A stretch of DNA of 64,000 nt, taken from contig NZ_JAHDSZ010000002.1 in assembly GCF_018531145.1 (NCBI RefSeq), positions 114,158 to 178,157 of the forward strand, read 5' to 3'. The translations under genes were made by a program, and so were the position numbers. The notes under the pieces are model-generated. The model did no database searches. It saw only the letters and a list, made by a program, of their open reading frames with translations, and was not told the origin of the DNA. Below are positions 17,658 to 26,568 of this stretch, in pieces. The number at the start of each line of letters is the position of its first letter. Within the stretch, counting starts at the first letter, position 1. Source of the DNA: Canibacter zhuwentaonis. Lineage in GTDB: Bacteria; Actinomycetota; Actinomycetes; Actinomycetales; Microbacteriaceae.

Positions 17658-18446
17658 ATGTTCACTGTGAAACCCGCTATAGATCTGCTCACAGAAACCG
17701 CCGTCGCCGATCTGCGGCTGTTTATGGCGCGGCAGGCGCAGTTTAACGGGGCGGCTATCTGGTTTATAACACGCAAATTAGGGGCTTGTGTCGCGCGCGC
17801 GGGCTTGTTTGATCCGCTACAAAACGGCGCTGCTGGAGGAGTGGCGGACGGGCGCGCCAAGCTTGCGGTCATTGCTCCGGTATTTGCGCCGCAGAGTCTT
17901 TTGCAGCGGATTCCGACCGTGCTGGCGCTGAAAACTTTCGAGATCTCTCAGCAAAGCGCCGCAGTCAACGAGACGTATGAGACCGGCGCGATTAGTGAAC
18001 GGTTGGCGCGACTTGCCCGGGGTTGTGCCGGGCAGAATCAAGGGAGCGATGCCCAGCATAGCGGTGAGTGTAATACTGAGCTTGTGCTGCCCCCAGCGCC
18101 TTTGCCTGTGGCGTGGGCAGGAATAACCCCGCCTTTTAGAGGGTGGCAACAGACCGGGATTGTTGCTGCAGCTTCTTTGTTAACGGTTGCGCGGGAGGGG
18201 AGCGCGCAGGTTGCAAGACTGCTTCCCGAGCAACCAGGATCTGCGATAACCGAGAAAATCAGGGCGCAGGTGTGGGGCGCACAGGTTTTGCCCGGCGTAC
18301 CCGCAGGAGCGGCGTTTGCGCTCACCGCGATGGGGTTTTTAAGCGATACTGCTGCTGACGCTGTTGTCACACTGTACAGCGCACCCGGATGGGTGCGGCT
18401 GCAGACAGAATCGGGCGCGGTTCTAATCCGCAATAATGCGCTTTAG
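17658..18446 (+). CDS. Conserved-looking actinobacterial protein of unknown function
   Basis: A 262-residue protein with no recognised domain, signal peptide or membrane helix. The first ~90 residues are moderately hydrophobic, and a Gly/Ser/Cys-rich stretch at 120-140 looks like a linker. The C-terminal half has [13 protein letters not shown], then [18 protein letters not shown], then [16 protein letters not shown] have seen the C-terminal pattern (VWG near PAG.AF, then GFL, then WVRL) in unannotated actinobacterial proteins, but I cannot name a function. G+C-rich codon use matches the chromosome and unlike the preceding restriction module. It precedes rpoZ. Confidence 0.7.
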   Translation: MFTVKPAIDLLTETAVADLRLFMARQAQFNGAAIWFITRKLGACVARAGLFDPLQNGAAGGVADGRAKLAVIAPVFAPQSLLQRIPTVLALKTFEISQQSAAVNETYETGAISERLARLARGCAGQNQGSDAQHSGECNTELVLPPAPLPVAWAGITPPFRGWQQTGIVAAASLLTVAREGSAQVARLLPEQPGSAITEKIRAQVWGAQVLPGVPAGAAFALTAMGFLSDTAADAVVTLYSAPGWVRLQTESGAVLIRNNAL

Positions 18447-18553
18447 CCCAACTGCAGGTAAAAACACCGCCGTACAAACATCATGTGCCGCACTCAGCTA
18501 AATCGGCTACAATTAACAGCGGTATTTCTATTCATATATTGAGGAGCTGTAGA

Positions 18554-18808
18554 GTGTCTAATAACCGGGGTATTATAGATCCGCCTATTGACGAGCTGCT
18601 TTCGCACGTCGATTCCAAGTATTCGCTGGTGGCGTTTTCCGCGCAGCGCGCCCGCCAGATTAACAGCTACTACGCTGATTTGCACGATGAGGGCAAGCTC
18701 AACGACAACGTTGGTCCGCTTGTTGAGTGCTCTATCGATGACAAGCCACTAACCATTGCGCTGCGTGAAATAGCCGAGGGCAAACTGGTTTTGCGAGACG
18801 TGGCATAG
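18554..18808 (+). CDS. rpoZ: RNA polymerase omega subunit
   Basis: An 84-residue omega subunit that helps assemble RNA polymerase. It begins [32 protein letters not shown] carries the family core, and [15 protein letters not shown] is the C-terminal helix. GTG 18554 has GAGGAGCT about eight bases upstream; the longer in-frame start at 18485 adds unrelated residues. In many Actinobacteria, coaBC and metK separate rpoZ from priA; here priA follows within 65 bp. Confidence 0.93.
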   Translation: MSNNRGIIDPPIDELLSHVDSKYSLVAFSAQRARQINSYYADLHDEGKLNDNVGPLVECSIDDKPLTIALREIAEGKLVLRDVA

Positions 18809-18872
18809 TTTAATTCTGTGCAGTTGTGGCGCGGGGCGGTTTGCTTTGTGCCACAAACTATATCCAGGGCAG

Positions 18873-21032
18873 ATGGGTGAGCAACAGTTATTTTTACTAC
18901 CGGATGAGCCACTTCAGCCGGTGATCGCGCGTGTTGTGCTTGACTCCAGAGTGCCGCAGCTGAGCCAGATTTTCGATTACCGGGTGCCTGAAAACCTGCG
19001 TGACAGGGTGCGAGTGGGGCAGCGAGTTAAGATTCCTTTGCGCCGGGCGCAGCGAAATTTCGGGTGGATTGTAGAGCTCGTCGAAAACAGCACATATCAA
19101 GGGCAGCTCGCCAGTATTTCCGATCTCGTGAGTGATGTTGTGCTGCTCGATAAGCAGGTTTGGGAACTGGCGCAAGCGGTTGCGGATCGCTCTGCTGGCA
19201 GTCCGAGCGACGTGCTGCGGCTTGCTATTCCAAAACGCCACGCGGCGGCGGAAAAAGCGTATTTTGAAGAAAAACAGGGCTGCGACGCGGGTGAACAGGT
19301 CGTATCTGGCGTGCACGCCGAAACTGAGATAGCAGATCCACCGGAAGCTGGTCTTACCGCCGCGCTGGGGTCTGAAATCACTACCCAAAAAGAAAAAGAC
19401 CTGCTAACAGAAAACACCGCATCTGGCGTTAGAAACAATCAAACAGTCCTGCCGGAATACGGGGCATCAAATCTGGCAGAGCAGCTTATAGCGGGCAATA
19501 AAATAAACTTTGTTGCGAATTTTGGCGTTACGCAGCTGAGCACGGGCAACTGGGTTTCGCGCTGGGCGCTGCAGCTCGTCCACACTGCCGCGCTGGTGCT
19601 GGCGCAGCAGCGCTCAACTATAATCTGTGTACCCGATTACCGCGACATCACTGAGCTGCACGACGCGCTCATCGCACTGCAACTGGGCGAGCACACGGTG
19701 CGCATTGACGCCAAACAGTCAGAACGCAAACGATACACGGCACACCTGCGCACCCTAGAGAGTGAACCCTGCATTATCATCGGCAACAGGAGCGCTATAT
19801 ACGCCCCCGCTTACAAGCTGGCGGCGATTATTGTGTGGGACGAAGCAGATCCGCTATTTAACGAGCCACACGCGCCATACATGCACACGCGCGATGCCGC
19901 CATTTTGCGGGCGCAGCTCACAGGGTGTGGGCTGCTTATTGCCGGGCATGTAAATTCTGCGGTAACACAGCGCTTCATCGACAACGGATTCTACCTGTCG
20001 CAGGATGGTGCGCCGCGCCGTCCGCGGATTTGGCACGCCGATGCGGCGGTAGCAGAAGACAGTTTTGCGGGCAGAATCCCGGGGGCGGCGGTAGCGCTAA
20101 TTCAGGAGCACGCAAAACAGGGGCCGGTGCTCGTGCAGGTTTCAAAACCTGGCAGCGTGCGGGTTGCCGCGTGTACCATGTGCAATATGCAAGCCAGCTG
20201 TTTTGAATGCCGTGGCCCACTCGGGGTCAAATCGTACCGGGGTGCTTTGCAGTGCCTGTGGTGCGTCGCGCAGGCCATGCCGTGGCGGTGTGCACAGTGC
20301 CACGGTGACAGGGTGTTTTTCACGAGCGGTGGATCCAGCTACACCGCAGAGCAGTTTGCGCAACAGTTTGCGGGCACAAAAATTATTGTGTCAGACGGGC
20401 AAACACCGGTTTTGAGAGTTGGCACAGAACCCGCAATAGTTGTTGCAACCCCGAATGCGGAGCCCATTGCCGCGGGCGGTTACCGCGCGGTTGTGCTGCT
20501 GGATGTGTGGAATATGCTGAATATTCCCAGGCTTCGTGTTGCAGAGGACTGTCTGCGCTGGTGGCATAATGCCGTGGCTAAACTGGCTCCTGACGGGGTT
20601 TGTCTGGTGGCAAGCGGGGCGGGCCCGATTGTTGATGCTTTTATTACGGGCAATGTTGCCGGGTATTTGCGGCGCGAGCTGAGCGCCCGTGCTGAGCTGT
20701 TGTATCCTCCAATGGTGCGCGTAGCCAGCGCGGTCGGAGATTTTCAGGCACTTGCGACAGCGCGCGAGGTGCTCGCCAACATCCCCGAAACGTATGTTAT
20801 CGGCCCGCATGAGCTGCCCGGTAACTCGTGGCAGTTGATTGTGCGGTTTAGTTATCGCTCTGGCGCGCAGGTGGCGGCGGCGCTGCGCGCGCTGTTAATA
20901 GAGCTGGCGGTGGGGTCGACGGTTGCTACCAGATTGAATCCGCGCCCGAAACCGCGCGTGCGCCTGCGCCTGAAATTTGACGACTCGAGCGTGTTTGACG
21001 AGGTACAGCAGGAGGTTTTCGCGGAATATTAA
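18873..21032 (+). CDS. priA: Primosomal protein N' (PriA) lacking ATPase motifs
   Basis: About 719 residues. The N-terminal DNA-binding domain (ARVVLDSRVPQLSQIFDYRVP) is clear. The zinc-binding part is intact: CTMCNMQASCFEC, then LQCLWC and WRCAQC. The helicase core is degenerate. There is no GSGKT Walker A where GNWVSRWALQL stands, and WDEADP replaces DEEH. Such ATPase-dead PriA proteins are typical of Actinobacteria, so the defect is a family trait and not a mutation here. It is expected to act in replication restart as a structural factor. ATG 18873 is chosen over the upstream TTG at 18846. An Ala/Gln/Glu-rich stretch at ~130-200 is poorly conserved. Confidence 0.9.
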   Translation: MGEQQLFLLPDEPLQPVIARVVLDSRVPQLSQIFDYRVPENLRDRVRVGQRVKIPLRRAQRNFGWIVELVENSTYQGQLASISDLVSDVVLLDKQVWELAQAVADRSAGSPSDVLRLAIPKRHAAAEKAYFEEKQGCDAGEQVVSGVHAETEIADPPEAGLTAALGSEITTQKEKDLLTENTASGVRNNQTVLPEYGASNLAEQLIAGNKINFVANFGVTQLSTGNWVSRWALQLVHTAALVLAQQRSTIICVPDYRDITELHDALIALQLGEHTVRIDAKQSERKRYTAHLRTLESEPCIIIGNRSAIYAPAYKLAAIIVWDEADPLFNEPHAPYMHTRDAAILRAQLTGCGLLIAGHVNSAVTQRFIDNGFYLSQDGAPRRPRIWHADAAVAEDSFAGRIPGAAVALIQEHAKQGPVLVQVSKPGSVRVAACTMCNMQASCFECRGPLGVKSYRGALQCLWCVAQAMPWRCAQCHGDRVFFTSGGSSYTAEQFAQQFAGTKIIVSDGQTPVLRVGTEPAIVVATPNAEPIAAGGYRAVVLLDVWNMLNIPRLRVAEDCLRWWHNAVAKLAPDGVCLVASGAGPIVDAFITGNVAGYLRRELSARAELLYPPMVRVASAVGDFQALATAREVLANIPETYVIGPHELPGNSWQLIVRFSYRSGAQVAAALRALLIELAVGSTVATRLNPRPKPRVRLRLKFDDSSVFDEVQQEVFAEY

Positions 21033-21052
21033 CAGAGACTTTGTGCGTGCTT

Positions 21053-21084
21053 GATGAGGTGCAGCAGGAACTCGATACAGAATA
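21053..21084 (+). repeat. Degenerate copy of the priA 3' end
   Basis: The last codons of priA (20998-21032, reading FDEVQQEVFAEY) are echoed 20 bp past its stop by a similar run that would read LDEVQQELDTEY. About three quarters of the bases match. This looks like a small local duplication, or an older, longer end of priA cut off by a new stop. It lies just before fmt. Confidence 0.5.
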
Positions 21085-21127
21085 TAACAGAATATAATTA
21101 ATAGACACTTATATTTTTAAGGATTAA

Positions 21128-22126
21128 ATGCGAATAATTTTTGCCGGAACTCCCGCAATCGCGACGCCCACGCTGCAAGTCTTGGTATCCGCCGGGCATG
21201 ATGTTTGTGCTGTGCTCACACGAGCCGATGCGCCGCAGGGTCGCATACGCAAAATGACCGCTTCGCCGGTTGCCGAGTGCGCGGCAGAGCACGGCATTCG
21301 GGTTATTAAGGCAAACAGGCTGGACGTAGAAGTCACCGCGAAAGTGCGCCAGTTGCGGGCAGATCTCGGTGTGATCGTGGCGTACGGCTCAATTTTAGGG
21401 GCTGAGCTGCTTAAAACCCCGCGCCTGGGCTGGGTGAACCTGCATTTTTCCAAGCTGCCAGCCTGGCGCGGCGCGGCTCCTGTGCAGCGCGCTCTGATGG
21501 CGGGCGAGCGGGAGCTTGGCGTGAGCGTTTTTAGGCTTGTTAGCGAGCTTGACGCGGGCGATATTGTGACCAAAGATGGTTACACCGCAGCAAAATTCGA
21601 CACTGCGGATCAGGTGCTCACCGCAATGGGTGCGGTCGGGGCAGGCACAGTGCTCGATGCTGTTGCTGTTTTGGAGCGGAATCCGCAGGCTGGCACGCCC
21701 CAGCGGGAGGGGACAAGTTATGCGCACAAGCTGGTGCGCGCCGATGGCAGGCTTGATGTGCGCGGCAGTGTTACAGATTTTATTAATACCTGGGCGGGGG
21801 TAACGCCCGAGCCTGGCGCGTATATAGATTTTGGTGGCGAGCCTCTGAAGATTCACGAAATTGCTCCGCTTGCAGGGGCGAGTGTATCTATGGCGCATTC
21901 TGCCGCGCCGGGGTCTGCGCCGGGTGATTCTGCCGCGCTAGCCTTCGAGCCGCCCCCGCAAACCACTCTCTCACCAGGGATTTTTCAAATCCTACAGGGG
22001 CGTGCGGTGTTGCAGCTTAGCGATGGCGCGCTGGAAATTGTGACGGTGCAACCTGCGGGCAAACAACGGATGGCGGCTACTGCGTGGCTTAACGGTCGCG
22101 GCAAGAAAGTTGATTTTAATGGCTAA
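21128..22126 (+). CDS. fmt: Methionyl-tRNA formyltransferase
   Basis: Formylates initiator Met-tRNA with 10-formyl-tetrahydrofolate. It opens MRIIFAGTPAIATPTLQ. VNLHFSKLPAWRGAAPVQRA is the cofactor and active-site block (the family reads NLH.SLLP.WRGAAP), and the usual catalytic Asp lies in ELDAGDIV. The C-terminal tRNA-binding OB domain ends ATAWLNGRG. 332 residues is slightly long: an Ala/Ser/Pro-rich insertion near 257-290 (around HSAAPGSAPGDSAALA) is unusual. AAGGA lies six bases before ATG 21128. The stop overlaps the rsmB start by 8 bp. Confidence 0.95.
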   Translation: MRIIFAGTPAIATPTLQVLVSAGHDVCAVLTRADAPQGRIRKMTASPVAECAAEHGIRVIKANRLDVEVTAKVRQLRADLGVIVAYGSILGAELLKTPRLGWVNLHFSKLPAWRGAAPVQRALMAGERELGVSVFRLVSELDAGDIVTKDGYTAAKFDTADQVLTAMGAVGAGTVLDAVAVLERNPQAGTPQREGTSYAHKLVRADGRLDVRGSVTDFINTWAGVTPEPGAYIDFGGEPLKIHEIAPLAGASVSMAHSAAPGSAPGDSAALAFEPPPQTTLSPGIFQILQGRAVLQLSDGALEIVTVQPAGKQRMAATAWLNGRGKKVDFNG

Positions 22127-23528
22127 AAGGGTTTCCGATGCGCGTTTAGCGGCATACGATGTGCTGCGCGATGTGGCAGATCGCGATGCTTACGCTAACC
22201 TCTCGTTGCCTGCAAAAATAGAAAAGACGCGACTCAGCACCCGCGATGTCGCTTTTGTAACAGAGTTGGTTTCTGGCACCCTGCGGATGCAGGGCTACTA
22301 CGACGCGGTGATTTCAATCGCGGCACAGCGTGATAGCGCGCAAATAGATCCGCGCACCCTGCGAGTGCTGCGCCTTGGCGCACACCAGCTGCTGGCGACT
22401 AGAGTTGCCGCGCACGCAGCGATTAACGAGTCTGTTGAGCTACAACGACTGGTGTCAAACGCAAAAGCAACGGGTTTTGTTAACGGAGTTTTGCGCACCA
22501 TCGAGCGCACCGACGGCGCGCGCTGGCAGGAGCTTGTGCGCGAGGCGCAGGGCACTGTTGATGAGCAACTTGCGGCGGCATATTCGCATCCCGAGTGGGT
22601 TGTACGGCAACTGCGCGACGCGCTAAACGTCGATGGGCGCGGCACAGAGCTTATCGCGATGCTCGAGGCTAATAACGAGTCGCCGCAGGTTAATCTCGCG
22701 CTGCTGCCAGACGGCGAACGCTCAGCAGAGCAGCTGTGCGAGCTGGCGCAGCAAGAGCTGGGCGAAGAGCACATAATATTCACCGGCACCAGCCCGCACG
22801 GCGCAGTTTTACGGCGGATCAGTCCGCTCGCTGCTATATCGCGCCTGCGCGAGCGGGGCATAATAGCTTGTGTCCAAGATCAGGGCTCACAGCTGGCAGC
22901 GCTGGCGCTGGTGGCGGCTAAGCCGGTTAGCACGGGCGAGAAGTGGCTTGATTTGTGCGCCGGCCCCGGCGGCAAAACCGCGCTGCTTGCCGCTCACGCT
23001 AAAATTGCTGGTGCGCACGTGAGAGCGACAGAAGTTACCCCGCACCGCGCAGCGCTAGTGCGCCGCGCAACACAGGATTTTGGCGACACGGTCGATGTTG
23101 TGTGCGCCGACGGCAGATCCGAGCGGGCATATGCCGGGCAAAAATACGACAGGATTTTAATTGACGCGCCGTGCTCCGGGCTGGGCGCGCTGCGCCGCCG
23201 TCCAGAAGCGCGCTGGCGCAAACAGCCCAGCGATATTCCCGCGCTTACAAAACTGCAGGAGCAACTAATCACCGCCGCCGTGCCGCAGCTGAACTCTGGC
23301 GGGGTGCTCGCGTATGTAACCTGTTCGCCGCACCTGGCGGAAACTAAAGCGGTTGTAAAACGGATTCTGCGGCAAAATACGCAGCTGCGCCAGCTACCAA
23401 CGGGTAAAATCTTAGCGGATATTTCACCCGTTTTACAGCATGACCGGGAACAGCCAGTAACCCAGCTGTGGCCGCACCGCGATGGCACTGACGCGATGTT
23501 TATTGTGCTTTTTGAGCTGGCGCAGTAA
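22119..23528 (+). CDS. rsmB: 16S rRNA (cytosine-967-C5)-methyltransferase
   Basis: About 469 residues. The N-terminal NusB-like RNA-binding domain (ARLAAYDVLRDV, later GFVNGVLRTI) precedes a Rossmann methyltransferase. Motif I is WLDLCAGPGGKTALLA. The two catalytic Cys motifs are IDAPCSGLGALRRRPEARW and VTCSPHLAET, as in the RsmB/Sun family. It methylates C967 of 16S rRNA. ATG 22119 overlaps fmt by 8 bp, a classic fmt-rsmB pair; the in-frame TTG 22110 is less likely. Confidence 0.95.
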   Translation: MAKRVSDARLAAYDVLRDVADRDAYANLSLPAKIEKTRLSTRDVAFVTELVSGTLRMQGYYDAVISIAAQRDSAQIDPRTLRVLRLGAHQLLATRVAAHAAINESVELQRLVSNAKATGFVNGVLRTIERTDGARWQELVREAQGTVDEQLAAAYSHPEWVVRQLRDALNVDGRGTELIAMLEANNESPQVNLALLPDGERSAEQLCELAQQELGEEHIIFTGTSPHGAVLRRISPLAAISRLRERGIIACVQDQGSQLAALALVAAKPVSTGEKWLDLCAGPGGKTALLAAHAKIAGAHVRATEVTPHRAALVRRATQDFGDTVDVVCADGRSERAYAGQKYDRILIDAPCSGLGALRRRPEARWRKQPSDIPALTKLQEQLITAAVPQLNSGGVLAYVTCSPHLAETKAVVKRILRQNTQLRQLPTGKILADISPVLQHDREQPVTQLWPHRDGTDAMFIVLFELAQ

Positions 23529-23703
23529 TTTTCGGATAGTTGCTGTAAATTTTTATAGGAGCTAGGAACTTCGTTACCAATTCCAAGCAGTGGCTTTAAA
23601 CCATTCCAAGTAAACGGCGAAAAATAGCCAAATTAATTTTCCTGTATTTTTTATTAAGCCTGTGCTTTTTGGCAGTTCTGTGCTTTTTATCAAGGAGATA
23701 TAA

Positions 23704-24109
23704 ATGAATCGCAAAAAACATTGACTTATTACTCAGGATAGCTCTTTTAATTGGTGCGGCAGCGCTCTGTGTGCTGGTCGTGCTACAGTTTACGCACCAG
23801 CTCGTTAATGCTGAATTAGTGTACGTTCTGGCTGTAGTGCTGCTTGTGGGTATAGCAGCTAGAATCTGGGTTATGAGGTTCATGAGGTTCAAGCTCGATC
23901 AGGATGAATCCAAAGATTACGCGGATAAGAAGCCGCGGATAGCGGTGGCATGGAGTTTTCTTTTAGCGGGTGCTGTGCAGAGCCTGATTACTATAGGGTT
24001 CTTCATCGCGAATTATTTGACGAATAACATTAGTTTTCTCCGAGCCATGTATCTTGCGGGTGTAGTGTCACTAGTGTCAACCGTTGTATTTTTTTGTGCT
24101 GGCGCATGA
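23704..24109 (+). pseudogene. Small membrane protein gene with a single-base frameshift in an A6 run
   Basis: ATG 23704 has an excellent ribosome-binding site (AAGGAGAT), but its frame ends after six codons at TGA. Removing one A from the A6 run at 23713-23718 joins MNRKN to IDLLLRIALLIG and gives a continuous 134-residue protein. It would have about four hydrophobic segments and a basic/acidic loop (KLDQDESKDYADKKPR). The family is not recognised. The conserved start signals plus the long open remainder argue for a recently broken gene, slippage-controlled expression, or an assembly error in the A-run. Confidence 0.7.
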
Positions 24110-24272
24110 TTTAAATACCAGGCAAAACGCGCAGCTTAAACCTTAGCAGATAGCTGTTAGCTTCAGTTCCTGTGAGAGGAAATCACCGGAGCTAGGATTT
24201 GTGCGGCTACTGTGAAATAAAGCTAGTAAAATTATTGCGGTAAACATTTTGTGTGCAGTGTGAAAGGCGGCT

Positions 24273-26279
24273 GTGGTGAGTGGTGGCGAGCTGAATCTCT
24301 ATGAGATTTCTATTGAGAAGCTGATCCGCGCTTATAGCTCAGGTGATTTGAGCGCGGTTGCTGTGACCGCAGCATACCTTAACCGGGTTGCTAAGTTTGA
24401 CCGTGCGGGCGCGTGCCTGAACTCGATTATCGTGCTAAACCCCGATGTTTTTGATGCAGCGGCAGAATCTGACCGCCGCTACCAAAACGGCACGGCGCGC
24501 GAGCTTGAGGGTGTGCCATTCACGGTTAAAGATTCGTACATGGTTGAGGGGCTTACAGTTGCCGCCGGGTCGCCAGCTTTTGCCGGGCTTATGGCAAAGT
24601 GGGATGCTTTCACTGTGGCGCAGCTGAAAGCGGCGGGTGCGATTCTAGTAGGCAAAACAAATATGCCGCCAATGGCGGATGGGGGAATGCAGCGCGGTGT
24701 ATACGGGCGGGCTGAAAATCCCTACAACTCAGACTATTTGGCCGCGGCATACGCCTCCGGCTCGTCTAACGGCTCTGCCGTTGCAACGGCGGCAAATTTT
24801 GCCGTTTTTGGGATGGGCGAAGAGACCGTGTCATCGGGTCGCAGCCCGGCGTCAAATAACGCTGTTTGCGCGTACACGCCATCCTGGGGCGTAATCTCGA
24901 TCAGAGGCAACTGGCCGCTGTTTCCGGCGCGCGATGTGGTTGTGCCACACACCCGTTCAATGCCAGATATGCTGCGCGTGTTAAACGTTTTAGTGGTCTC
25001 TGATAAGCAAACCCGCGGTGATTTCTGGCGTCACCAGGAGGTTCTGCAGCTGCCGCAGCCCGAGCGGGTGCGCCCGCGCGACTACACAGAGCTGGGGCGC
25101 GATAATCCGCTTGCCGGAAAAACTTTTGCGGTGCCAAAAATGTACCTGGGAGAAGATAGTAACTTCCCAATACGGGTGCGCCCGAGTGTGCTGGAGCTGT
25201 GGCGGAAAACAGCGGATAAACTCACGTCTCTCGGCGCAAAACTGGTTGTAACCGATTTCCCCCTGATAGAAAAATACGAGGGTGATAAGCCCGGCAGCGA
25301 GAGCGTTGCTGATCTGAACATTCTGCCCGAGGGGTGGATGGGCATCGAGTTTAACCATTTCTTAGCCTACGGGTGGCACGATTTTCTGCTGGCAAACGGC
25401 GACCCTAACTGCCCGGAGCTGAAAAATGTTGACCCCGACACAATTTTTCCGCTCTGGCATGGCACCCTGCCTGATCGCTACGAAGAGGTTGTTGACTACG
25501 CTAACAGGTATCGCAATGTTGTGAAGTATGCGCGAGAGAGGCTGAGCAATCCGTGCGAGCACCCTGATTTTGAGGCGGGGCTGCGGGCGCTGGTCAGGTT
25601 GCGTAAAGAACTGTTTGAAGACTGGCTCGATGTTAACGGCTATGCGGGAGCTGTTTTCCCGGCAATCGCCGATATCGGTCGCGAAGAGGCAGAGCGTGAG
25701 ATGGCGGCAAACGATCATGCCTGGCAAAACGGCGTGTTTTACGCTAACGGCAACTACGCTATTCGCCACCTGGGCATACCGACGGTTACTGTGAGCATGG
25801 GCGTGTGCGCTGATATTGGGGTGCCCGCCGGGGTGACTTTTGCCGGGCGCGCCTATGATGATAACGCGCTGCTGGCTTACGCAACCCAGCTCGAGAGCGC
25901 CTCTGCTGAGCGGGCGCTTCCTGCGCTGGCACCGCCTAGCGAAACTGACTCTGTGCGGCTGGTTTCGCGACCTGGAGGCGGTGCTGCCGGTGGTGTTTGT
26001 GATGCTGAGATAGTTGCTAGCAGGGTTGAAGCTGTTAGTGAGGGGCAGTTGCGGGTGATGATTGAGGGTGCGCTTGCGGCAGATATTGCGGCTGATGTGC
26101 GAGTCTGGGTTGCCGGTGCTGCGGCTGAAGTATCGGGCACAGAGAGCGAATTTACTGCCGAGGTAACAGTGCAGCAACCAGACTACGGCAGAAACCCTGA
26201 TCCGCGCAAACTCTTGGGCGTTGTTTTGATTGCGGGTGAGACCGGCACAGTCGGCAAACTGCTTGAGCTTGTGTATTAG
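24273..26279 (+). CDS. Amidase-signature family hydrolase
   Basis: 668 residues. The amidase core carries a Ser-cisSer-Lys triad: Lys86 in FTVKDSY, Ser165 in ASGSSNGSA and the nucleophile Ser188 in GEETVSSGRSPAS. EGVPFTVKDS and GKTNMPPMADG are further family blocks. The version GEETVSSGR, in place of GTDTGGSIR, marks a distinct amidase branch and not GatA. Residues from ~550 on form an extra domain with many short hydrophobic strands (LRVMIEGAL, VRVWVAGAA, LGVVLIAGE). No signal peptide is seen. The substrate is unknown. A G-tract and an exporter follow on the same strand, after a terminator-like hairpin. Confidence 0.85.
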   Translation: MVSGGELNLYEISIEKLIRAYSSGDLSAVAVTAAYLNRVAKFDRAGACLNSIIVLNPDVFDAAAESDRRYQNGTARELEGVPFTVKDSYMVEGLTVAAGSPAFAGLMAKWDAFTVAQLKAAGAILVGKTNMPPMADGGMQRGVYGRAENPYNSDYLAAAYASGSSNGSAVATAANFAVFGMGEETVSSGRSPASNNAVCAYTPSWGVISIRGNWPLFPARDVVVPHTRSMPDMLRVLNVLVVSDKQTRGDFWRHQEVLQLPQPERVRPRDYTELGRDNPLAGKTFAVPKMYLGEDSNFPIRVRPSVLELWRKTADKLTSLGAKLVVTDFPLIEKYEGDKPGSESVADLNILPEGWMGIEFNHFLAYGWHDFLLANGDPNCPELKNVDPDTIFPLWHGTLPDRYEEVVDYANRYRNVVKYARERLSNPCEHPDFEAGLRALVRLRKELFEDWLDVNGYAGAVFPAIADIGREEAEREMAANDHAWQNGVFYANGNYAIRHLGIPTVTVSMGVCADIGVPAGVTFAGRAYDDNALLAYATQLESASAERALPALAPPSETDSVRLVSRPGGGAAGGVCDAEIVASRVEAVSEGQLRVMIEGALAADIAADVRVWVAGAAAEVSGTESEFTAEVTVQQPDYGRNPDPRKLLGVVLIAGETGTVGKLLELVY

Positions 26280-26351
26280 CACTATTAGGCTTTTGCGGTC
26301 TTAACCTGTGCTGCTGGGTTAAAATACTCCTTTACTTTTGTTTATTTGGTG

Positions 26352-26371
26352 CGGGCAATTTGCTGTGCCCG
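26352..26371 (+). terminator. Hairpin after the amidase gene
   Basis: Perfect arms CGGGCA and TGCCCG flank an eight-base loop, followed by TGTTTGTT. The T-run is imperfect, so termination may be partial. It separates the amidase from the G-tract promoter of the ABC exporter. Confidence 0.5.
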
Positions 26372-26423
26372 TGTTTGTTAGAGCAGAAAATTGAGGTTTT
26401 TATTACAACAAGTTTATAACGTT

Positions 26424-26457
26424 TTGTGCGGGGGGGGGGGGGCTTAGCTGATATTCT
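26424..26457 (+). promoter_or_regulatory. Putative promoter with a G13 tract in the spacer, before the ABC exporter
   Basis: TTGTGC (26424-26429) is immediately followed by 13 G (26430-26442), then CTTAGC and possible -10 hexamers TGATAT (26449) or TATTCT (26452). The spacer is 19 or 22 bp with 13 G, and 17 bp with the first choice if two G were lost. A homopolymer in the spacer is a classic phase-variation switch. No transcript start is known. The rest of the 289-bp gap shows no gene. Confidence 0.55.
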
Positions 26458-26568
26458 ATCGATAGCGTGAATATTAATTCGTGCGTAGTGGGTTTTGGCA
26501 CTGCGTTAAGACACACTGCGGTAATTATTTCCGGCGTTAACAAGCGAGTATGAAGAGGTGTTAAAAAC

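Noticed and set aside
25362..26282. 306-codon antisense ORF in the amidase gene
   Set aside because: No start signal, no motif, complete overlap with the amidase.
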